From contig NADL03000017.1 in assembly GCA_002205965.3 (NCBI GenBank), positions 496,001 through 560,000 on the forward strand: a stretch of 64,000 bases of DNA. The letters run 5' to 3'. The notes beneath the pieces are model-generated. The model did not search any database. It was not told the DNA's origin and worked only from the letters and a program-made list of their open reading frames with translations. The DNA is from Kappaphycus alvarezii. Taxonomy: Eukaryota > Rhodophyta > Florideophyceae > Gigartinales > Solieriaceae. This document shows, in pieces, positions 57,140 through 64,000 of the stretch (position 1 is the stretch's first letter; every line of letters starts with the position of its first letter). A program made the translations under genes and the position numbers.

Positions 57140-57371
57140 GCGCGGGTGCCCCTGGGGGATGGTGGAGCTGAGGAAGGATGGAAAGATTCAACTCGTGTCG
57201 TGGCGGGTGCGTGGCGGGGTGAGAAGCGACGTTGGAGGCGGCAGCCGAGCGATGGAGACCTATTGGAAGGTTAGAGCGGTGCTTACCCAAAGGCACGCTG
57301 CCGGCGGCCGTTATGTAACGCGGCATGCCTGCTCGCTGGCATTAAGCCGGCCCTGTAAGGATGTAATTTAG
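57140..57371 (+). pseudogene. 3' end of a second LINE copy, opposite orientation
   Basis: The plus strand encodes Met-Glu-Thr-Tyr-Trp-Lys-Val-Arg-Ala-Val-Leu-Thr-Gln-Arg-His-Ala-Ala. This matches the last 35 residues of the 428-codon LINE protein (Glu-Thr-Tyr-Ala-Lys-Val-Lys-Glu-Ile-Leu-Thr-Gln-Arg-His-Ala-Ala), and a shifted frame continues the match (Ala-Ala-Val-Met...Ala-Cys-Leu-Leu-Ala-Gly). The Pro-Trp-Gly-Met block upstream corresponds to Pro-Arg-Gly-Trp. The two copies are arranged tail-out and inverted around 56.6-57.1 kb. Confidence 0.6.
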
Positions 57372-57951
57372 TGTTACCCATCAGAGGCGACTTGTCCAGC
57401 ACAACGCACTACTGTAAGTACAGCGGCGTGATACAACAGACCACATCTTCCATACATTAAAATAATCTAAAAATTCCCCACGGTGAGGAGGTGGACTCTT
57501 CTCCTGTACTGTACAATACTGTGCTGTACAGTACAGTACTGCACTGCACAGCACGGTAAAGTATCTTGTAAGCACTCAGAAAGCACTTCCTTTCTCTAAA
57601 ACCGCAGTTCAGTACTGCACTGGAAGTTACACTTTTCAACTTTGCAAATTTAATCTTTGGCTGTTTTGGCAGCAGGTTCCACTTTCTTTCAATGTTTTCT
57701 GCTTTTCGAATTTTTGCTTCAATTATTTGGGAAATTTTCGAAATTATTCTGTCAGGATTTTGTCAATTTTTTCCTTTCATGCAGAGCATCCTCGTCAACG
57801 AATCCTTCGACCTTTGCCCACTTCGTCGTCGTTTGTTTGTCTGTTGCCGCAACGAAGATTAGTACGTAAACCCCAATCGACTCCCAAGAAAAGGAAGGGT
57901 ATCGCCGTGTGTATTGCGTAGCATGCCTGAGGCGACCCGTGCAATCCTAAA
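57372..57951. other. intergenic, upstream of the Prp40-like gene; palindromic TACTGTAC cluster
   Basis: Positions 57500-57560 hold a dense run of overlapping TGTACTGTACA/CAGTACTG words that can fold back on themselves. 57650-57790 is T-rich. A promoter is expected here, but no TATA box is convincing. Confidence 0.4.
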
Positions 57952-60397
57952 ATGGCAGGTCGCGGACGCGGAAAGGCACTCACGCGGCCCGCGTGGATGG
58001 ACACGCCATTGCCGACTGCCCTCAACAACGCCCACGGAGTCCAACAAAACCTGTAACAGATTGGGATCGCGCTACCGCTTCAGACGGAAGGCCGTATTGG
58101 TACTCTCTTTCCACTGGGAAGACCTCATGGACAGATCCGGCCGCTGCAGAGTGGCGAGCGCACAAAACACCCGATGGACGACAATACTATTACAATGCGG
58201 TAACAAAGGTAACACAATGGGAACCCCCGCCCTGTTTACAGAAAACATCTGGCGATGTAGAAGCCTTACCAAAGGATGGGCCGCCCATAAAACACCTGAC
58301 GGTCGCCAATACTACCACCACAAAGTATCCGGGAGACCCGCTGGGAGCGCCCTGCTGCTGAAAATACATCTTCGAAACGGCCCACTGACTTGAAGAGACC
58401 CGCTGCTGCGATGCAAGATGACTGGAAACTTCACAACACCACAGATGGACGCACGTATTACTACAATACTGTCACCAGAGAAACCTCATGGACTAATCCA
58501 CATGGAGATACTGATGCGAAGCGCCCTAGGATTGAGTCCCCAGTTGTGACTCCGAAAAGAAATAACCGAACGGAGGGATGTCAAAGGGAAGAAGGCAGAC
58601 GGAATGATCAGAAGGCCTCGCAATAGTGAAGGCAAAACGCTCACCGACCGCCAGGCAGAGGCCTACTTTCTGCAACGGGCAAAAATAAGAGGTGCAGAGA
58701 ACTCTGACTCAATTTCTGTCGAAGAGACCAATGGCGAATCTTTATTCTTGAACTCCTCAAGGAGAAGGGATTGGTGAGAGAAGTTCTTGGCTAGAGACTA
58801 TGGCACGTTGTTCAGAGATCCGAGGTATACTGCTTGAAACCATATGGTGCAAGGAAGAACGCTTGGCACAAGGCGAAGCACAAAGCAGCGAAGGAAGCGC
58901 GCAGGATGAGGGTCATAGCGAGCCGAACGAAAGATGAATCATTCTTACAAGCTATGGAAGAGTTGTTTGCAAAGGAGCCGTTTAGTACAACAACATTGGA
59001 GAGATGCAATTCCGAAGCCGTTACGCGTTTCCAGTCAGATCAGCGATTTCACGCAGTCGACGAGCGGAAAAGGTCTGCGCTGATAGAATCGTTTTTGGGA
59101 GTGCGATCGCGAAAGGGGATGAGGCATCGTGCCTCTAGGCGCAAAGAATACATGGCCAAAATGCGTAGCGAGCTGACAGGATGATTGATCCGTCTCTGTC
59201 CCTAGTAGTTGCTGGAGACTCTCACATGATTACGAAGACTCAGTGGATGTCAAATCAAACGGAGAACAGCGAGACCAAGCTGCGAACGGAAAGGTACACT
59301 TTACTGATCGAACTCCATTTCGTGAGCTCGATCACTTCTTGTTGAAATTACCAGGATCGGATGTGGTCAACGAAAGCGATCGAGCAAGCATCATTCGTGA
59401 TTGGAGGAGACACCTTGACAAGTTGGCGCATGAGAAGAGGAGTAGGGAGAGAGAAGCGCGGAAATCCTTGCGAAGGGAACGAAGGGCAGAATTTCGAAGC
59501 GGGGTGGAGCAGATGATGCTAGATGGCCGAATCCCGTTTTCTCCGCATTGGAAGGATGTTTCTGAGATTGTCATGCGACAGAGCTTTGCTTTAGGGGAAG
59601 AAGAACTCGACGCGCGACCCTCTGACTTTTCCACGATGGAGTGGACCTCTTTCACGAGAGAGTTCAAAAACACCAGGACGAATTCAAACACTTGCTTAAG
59701 GATTCGAAAATAGAAGTACATGAACGCACGACTCTTGATGACCTTCGAAAAGTCACAGCGCTCAATGATTTCCTGAGTAATACGACGGAGTCGATTGCCG
59801 AGGCGCTGCTTGCGGATCGGAAGCGGCGGGAAAGTAAGAAGGAGACAGCGAGACCTGCAGCGTGCAACAGAGGACTTTGAGACGCTTCTGCGTCGCTACG
59901 TGAGTGCTATGGGCCTGAACGCGAGTAGTAGCCCTGAGGCCATCATCGAAGGTGTCAAGGAGAGGAGCGCTATAAGCAGGCCCTCGCTATAGGGGGGAAG
60001 ATTTGGTCGCGCAGTGCTGCAAAGATTTTCTTAAGAGGTTGAGGGACAAGGAACAAAGAGAGGGTGAAAGCAATAGGTTGAAGCGAAAGCATGATAACCC
60101 GGATGCCCCCATTCCGTTTGATTATGAAGCTTTGGCTGCGCTGGAAAGAGCGAAACGGATTCGACTTCCGGGACTTCCCGTTCCTCAAGCACATCAGCTA
60201 CCATTACGAGGTCCTCCACCATCATCTGCGGTGCAGTGGAAGAAGAGAGCGGATGGGCAGCTGCTGTGTCGTCGAGACCAATATCAGAGAAGGAGCAGCA
60301 AGAGAAACGGGAGCGAAGAAGAAGAGAGCTGCTTGGAATGACTTCGGACGGACAGATGCATATAAATGGTCAGACTGAATCGAAAGAGCACAAGTAA
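57952..60397 (+). CDS. PRPF40: Prp40-like pre-mRNA splicing factor (WW and FF domains), many frameshifts
   Basis: Start ATG at 57952 (Met-Ala-Gly-Arg-Gly-Arg-Gly-Lys); the last frame ends at TAA 60395-60397. Four WW domains are readable: about 58059-58139 (Asp-Trp-Asp...Tyr-Trp-Tyr...Ser-Trp-Thr-Asp-Pro), 58151-58232, 58272-58352 and 58420-58503; Prp40 usually has two. An Arg/Lys linker leads to FF domains. FF1 (about 58738-58890) has Asp-Pro-Arg-Tyr-Thr-Ala; FF2 (58937-59110) has Phe-Leu-Gln-Ala-Met and Ser-Asp-Gln-Arg-Phe; another spans 59314-59640. Basic coiled-coil stretches and a Lys/Arg-rich tail follow. The family bridges the U1 snRNP at the 5' splice site to branch-point proteins. No intron is evident. 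The frame changes at about 58020, 58277, 58331, 58575, 58738, 58775, 58831, 59200, 59630, 59830, 59970 and 60280. Either this copy is a pseudogene or the assembly has indels. Confidence 0.85.
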
Positions 60398-60507
60398 ACT
60401 AATTACTACGCCATCTTTGCGCTACAGAATGCTACGGTGCCAGTAGAACGACGGTACATCTTGGTTTACAATCATGCTGTCAATACGATTTGGTTAATAA
60501 AGCCCCT

Positions 60508-61419
60508 CTACTGTGTTGCAGTCGACTCGCGTGGCGGCGAGAAGAAGATAATTGACGCCTCGTAAATCATCGGATTCCGAATCTCATAGAGGGTAAGATG
60601 TGGCAACCTAAGAAATCCCCTTCGCAAACCCTGATCCGGGTGTTTCCAATATCCCAATCCAAACGCCCGCTTCGTACAAAGTACATCTCATTTGCGCCAA
60701 AGGTACGCACGACGCCTGTAGTGCCGTGCGGGGCAATGCGCAACTCACCGAGGATAGAGGCGTCGACAGACAGCGCGGTTGCAACCCGGACGCCTTGGGA
60801 TGACGCACTGTCTGAGAAGTGCAATGCCGAACGGCGCGCCAGCATGAACAACGGAGTGGATTGATTTTGCAGAGAGATCGACGGGGAGTAGGAATGAGGA
60901 CTAGGATCTACGGATGGGTTGGTATCGGTGTTGGAAGAGTTGCCGGAGAGGCTGAGGTCGATTGGGATGGGTTGGAGTTCACGAATGTGGGTGGCGGTTG
61001 TGCTGCGAGGGAGTTTTCGCGGTGCGTCGGGTGGGACTGGAAGGTCGTGTGTGGTGGGAGGTTGTGTGAGAAATAAAAGGGCTGACGGGAAGGTGGGGGA
61101 GTGGTGGAGCCGGAGAGAGTGGTGAGAGAGGGGATGTGACGTTTAGGGGGGAGGAAGAGTGAATGGTGGGGTTGAGACTCGGGACGGGTTGCGGCGGCGG
61201 GGTGGAAGGACGAGGCAACTGTTGAGGTGACGGTTGGTGAAGTAGGGTTATCGGGGTTGGGGAATACGAGGCAGGCGGGTTAGATATGTGGCCTTGACCT
61301 GGGTGTGCAAGTATGTTGTCCTGGTTGGAAATGCTTTGAAACTTTGGTGGGGTGGGAGTGACTGGAGAGCAGTGTTCCGAAGTGGGGTGATTCATGTGGG
61401 GGTGCGCTTTTTCTGCCAA
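60508..61419 (-). CDS. cupin-domain protein, candidate CENP-C/Mif2 kinetochore protein
   Basis: The C-terminal frame (60970 to about 60570) ends in a cupin-like domain: Gly-Glu-Leu-Arg-Ile-Ala-Pro, Asn-Glu-Met-Tyr-Phe-Val-x-Ser-Gly-Arg-Leu, Cys-Glu-Gly-Asp-Phe and Met-Arg-Phe-Gly-Ile. After one base shift near 60567 comes Glu-Ala-Ser-Ile-Ile-Phe-Phe-Ser and a stop at 60508-60510. Order and spacing match the CENP-C C-terminal dimerisation domain (Phe-Tyr-Val-x-x-Gly-x-Leu; Gly-Asp-Ser-Phe; Tyr-x-Ile-x-Asn; Leu-Leu-Phe). Upstream is a 140-residue Pro/Ser/Thr/His-rich disordered region, shifted one base near 60985, as in many CENP-C proteins. CENP-C links centromeric nucleosomes to the kinetochore. 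Other cupins are possible, because the N-terminal CENP-C motif was not found. Confidence 0.5.
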
Positions 61420-61489
61420 GAGTTGTTATGCGAGGCGTTGATGCAGTCATTGTTTGAATACAAGGCGCTGAAGATTTGTCGATGGCGAC

Positions 61490-61792
61490 TCAGGGTTGAG
61501 GAGGCCATGACTGGAGGAGAGTCTCCGACTTGTAAAAGCGAGGACGGTAGTGATAGAGCGTTTGAGCTGTTTGTAGAGATGTTTGCTCCCTGCCACCAGG
61601 CACCTGGTGGACGCCTTTCGCGAAGAGAGCGGCGAAGCGCTTGAGAGTCTTTGCAGGGAAAGGTAGGAAAGAGTTTGGGGAAAAGTTAGCATCCAGACGA
61701 CGCAGCGTTGACGTAGGAAATAGGTAGTTGACAAAGGCGCAGTTTTTCGTACCGTTGTCCATCTCCGAAGACTGGGATAAAGACCTGTTCAT
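61490..61792 (-). CDS. possible N-terminal part of the cupin gene, unidentified
   Basis: From an ATG at 61792 a 100-codon frame runs to 61490. It contains Arg-Arg-Leu-Asp-Ala-Asn-Phe and a Phe-Pro-Ala-Lys-Thr-Leu-Lys-Arg-Phe segment. It lies on the same strand directly upstream of the Pro-rich frame and could be its start if a shift or intron joins them. It overlaps other open frames and shows no known domain. Confidence 0.3.
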   Translation of the reverse strand: MNRSLSQSSEMDNGTKNCAFVNYLFPTSTLRRLDANFSPNSFLPFPAKTLKRFAALFAKGVHQVPGGREQTSLQTAQTLYHYRPRFYKSETLLQSWPPQP

Positions 61793-62214
61793 ATTTGGTT
61801 GCTATAGAATTGCTGCAGTATGCCACAAAGAGAAAAGAGACAAGAGCAACAAGAAACGCTTGGTCGGGTAAGGCAGCAAGCAGGTGTTGATGTTTACAAA
61901 CGTCTCCCAAGCCGTCGATGTGGTAAGCTATAAGGGCAACCAAAAGTTTCGAAGCCTACCAAGTTCCAACCCGAGTCACCATGCCAACGGAAACTTCGAA
62001 ACGCAACTAGCTTAAAGCGAGTAGGAGCATGCTACCCCTGTAAACCAAACCACTCAATTTTCATATGCAAAACGAGTACGAGTGTAACCCCATACACTTG
62101 ATCTTCACGCCAACGTCAACCTCTACGCGCGCTCCTCCTCTGCACCATCGCGTACATGCGTCACGAATTACAGCCTTGGTTGAATACACCAACCTATGGG
62201 TAGCCGTCAACGCA
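61793..62214. other. intergenic between the cupin gene and RPS25
   Basis: Short overlapping frames only. It must contain the 3' end of the RPS25 transcript and probably the promoter of the cupin gene. No element was identified. Confidence 0.4.
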
Positions 62215-62818
62215 CTAGATGTTGGTCGCGCGTGTATAAATGAGTTGAGATGAGTGCTGGGAGACCATGCGAATCTCATCCTTGGCCATCAACTCTTTAA
62301 TGGCCTTGCGGGCGAGGGAACCGTTGATGTGGAGTCGTTCCGCAAGTACCGACGGTGTGATCAGCTTGTACTTCGGCGCCTCCTTGTAAAGCTTTTCATA
62401 AGTATCTTCGTCAAACAGCACGAGGTTGTTTGCCTTCTCCTTGACCTGTCACTCAGTGGATAATAAAACAGTCGCAGCGACAGAACCGATGACGCATAGA
62501 ATAAAAAGTTAGATCTTTTGACGGGATTGAAATTTCGCAGTGGACCACAGTGAGGTGGCTACGGCGGAGGGTTGATTCGCGGCGTGGAACAGCGATTATG
62601 GTACAAGTTGAATACGCGATCCGAGGAAGTGAAAACGCAAAAGTACGTGCTGATTTCTTTGCGCATGTTTCACTCAGTTGAAACCGCGCTCCGAAAGTAT
62701 GTAGCATGTGCTTACCTTTCCCTTCGACCACTTCTTCTTCTTCGCCCTTGCATTCTTGGATGCTGCTTGACTGCCGCGCAGAGGATTCTTGGGCTGACTT
62801 TCCTTGTTTAGGAGCCAT
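62215..62818 (-). CDS. RPS25: ribosomal protein eS25 (small subunit), one intron
   Basis: Exon 1 is 62818-62716 and exon 2 is 62445-62215. They are separated by a 270-bp phase-0 intron (donor GTAAGC at 62715-62710, acceptor TGACAG ending 62446). Exon 2 encodes [29 protein letters not shown] and Gln-Leu-Ile-Tyr-Thr-Arg, the winged-helix body of eS25. Exon 1 gives the expected Lys-rich tail (Lys-Lys-Lys-Lys-Trp-Ser-Lys-Gly-Lys before the intron), but only if one of three Cs at 62791-62793 is disregarded. As given, the frame slips there. The corrected length is about 110 residues, normal for the family. eS25 sits in the head of the 40S subunit and helps IRES-driven initiation. In an essential gene the extra base is most likely an assembly error. 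Confidence 0.93.
62446..62715 (-). other. RPS25 intron
   Basis: A 270-bp GT-AG intron near the 5' end of the coding region, typical of ribosomal protein genes. The phase-0 junction lies between the exon 1 Gly-Lys and the exon 2 Val-Lys-Glu-Lys. Confidence 0.85.
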
Positions 62819-63424
62819 GTTGACTTGGATTTGCTAGGAATCGGACGTGTTGGAGGGGGGGATTACTTCCAAGATTATGTGCAAACTAACGTTGCAGTCT
62901 AGTATTAACTTATTAGTCGAGAGTGCGCCGTCGGCGGCTGATGACAAAATAATTTTCGAAAAAAATATTCGTATTCCTTTTTTTAATTGAAATCGGAAAA
63001 CAGTTTTAATTAAAAAAAGTATGATCATCAAACCTTGCCAATCCAACCAAGTTTTAAATTGAATTACAGAGCCAAATTGATCCTGCCTTTGATACTGTAA
63101 TGGAAGGCTTTTCGGGTACCTTACCACATATACTGATCAACCCCACGTGTCAGCCAAAACTACGAAAAATAATCCGAAAATCTGGCTTTTCCTTAAAGAC
63201 TAAGCTCATACCTGCCTAATAGCCAGTGCCCATGGTTTGACAAGAAAATCACAAGTCTCAATCGGATTCAGCTAGTCCTAATGCACCAGCCCAACTACTG
63301 TTTCAGTGTGCCGCCAACTCCTTCACTGGCAGCTGCACCTCCCTAACCAGAGACAGCCCTAATCAGCAACACGCCTCACGCACCGTCCTCCGCCGACCAC
63401 AACGCACAATCTACCCGCGGGGCC
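62819..63424. other. intergenic upstream of RPS25
   Basis: A 97-codon minus-strand frame (62834-63127) lies in the likely RPS25 promoter and shows no motif. 62935-63020 is AT-rich. I saw no clear promoter element. Confidence 0.4.
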
Positions 63425-63977
63425 GTGTTCGCCACATCTCGCTTTCCAACCTCCTCTCAACAGTCCCGCTTTCAACCGCCCCTCCCCCCAAACCTTCACA
63501 ACACCAACGCGCAATACACCCAACACAGAAACCACGCCACCATGCCCCGTTCACCTCACCCATCACGCGCCGCCACACTCACCTCCGAGATGCCCCAGCC
63601 TCCTCATCGTGTCCACACAGCCCAGGGCCGCTCATTCCAACCCCCTTTTCCTCCGCCCCCGCCGATCCCCGGATGACACCACCTAGTGTTTTTCCGTAGC
63701 GCACTGCTCCTTGCCCAAATTGCCCTCGCTGTCACTGCCCGAGCCCCAAGCGTTTCTGCACAAACTCGCCGTGCATTCTCAGCCTAGGGGTCCAGTGAAA
63801 CTTGCCGATATGTTCCACCGTAGTCCATGCCACCGCTGTCTTTGCCTGCGTCACACCGACCCAGTGCTTTCTATCAGCACGGCAATAATACCCCCAAGTT
63901 GGTCTGCGACTCACCACTTTACAACGACACAAACGGTTTCCCTCCATCTAGTCAGGTTGAGCTTTAATCAGCCGTAG
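63425..63977 (+). CDS. Pro/Ser/His-rich open frames, unidentified
   Basis: Two plus-strand frames (63425-63676 and 63711-63977) in different registers are rich in Pro, Ser, Thr, His and Gln. The first contains a run of Pro near its end. They could be the disordered start of a gene continuing beyond the window, or an untranslated C-rich leader. The only early ATG lies at 63541. Confidence 0.25.
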
Positions 63978-64000
63978 TGGATCCCCCCAACGTACTGTTG

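Noticed and set aside
56595..57326. 243-codon minus-strand frame, one of the longest in the window
   Set aside because: Its 5' part is antisense to a LINE tail on the plus strand, the composition is Pro/His/Ser without domain pattern, and no start context or neighbour supports it.
62254..62811. Plus-strand frames over the RPS25 locus
   Set aside because: They are antisense to RPS25 exons and show no independent signal.
1..64000. CRISPR arrays, bacterial operons or phage-type features
   Set aside because: No regularly spaced repeats or Shine-Dalgarno-led gene clusters; introns and eukaryotic transposons show nuclear DNA.

Overview
This is nuclear DNA from a eukaryote. The evidence is an intron-containing cytosolic ribosomal protein gene (eS25), a pre-mRNA splicing factor gene (Prp40 type), a candidate kinetochore protein gene (CENP-C/Mif2 cupin), and many eukaryotic transposable elements. 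The mix of Copia elements, LINEs with a restriction-enzyme-like endonuclease tail, pogo-type and PIF/Harbinger-like DDE transposases, with host genes crowded into one GC-richer island with few introns, would suit a red macroalga. Oomycetes and other protists carry similar transposases, so this placement is only an inference.

Layout. From 1 to about 25 kb the window is mostly AT-rich sequence without recognisable genes, holding decayed transposon pieces: a LINE reverse transcriptase scrap (1.4-1.75 kb), a Copia gag scrap (6.5-6.9 kb), a possible C2-domain remnant (10 kb), a PIF/Harbinger-like transposase (13.2-14.3 kb) and a LINE with a YADD reverse transcriptase and nuclease tail (16.4-19.0 kb). 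From 25.1 to 30.9 kb a pogo-type transposase gene is split by a 3.86 kb LTR retrotransposon that has 5-bp target duplications. From 31 to 43 kb little is recognised. From 42.4 to 46.8 kb there are an AT-hook reading frame and further decayed pogo and Harbinger transposases. A degenerate Copia element fills 47.25-55.18 kb, followed by a LINE tail with an unbroken 428-codon frame (55.3-56.6 kb) and an oppositely oriented scrap of the same family (57.1-57.4 kb). The host-gene island is 57.9-62.8 kb: Prp40-like (+), CENP-C-like (-) and RPS25 (-).

The most notable object is the LTR element at 26,821-30,677 (minus strand). It has near-identical 500-bp LTRs, a tRNA-type primer site and a polypurine tract. 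It keeps Gag and protease but has lost reverse transcriptase, RNase H and integrase. Gag and protease lie in a -1 frameshift arrangement, with an A_AAA_AAC slippery heptamer inside the Gag zinc knuckle. Upstream of gag is a second protein with two U1/matrin-type zinc fingers. That frame has no ATG of its own: removing a 97-bp intron with good splice signals would create one exactly at the exon junction. No ATG occurs in any frame over about 1.25 kb from the predicted transcript start to the gag ATG. This suggests a splicing switch: spliced RNA would encode the zinc-finger protein and unspliced RNA would encode Gag.

Single-base frameshifts recur across unrelated loci (Prp40, CENP-C-like, RPS25, gag, transposases). 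Some are probably assembly indels, because RPS25 should be intact, so pseudogene calls should be read with that in mind.
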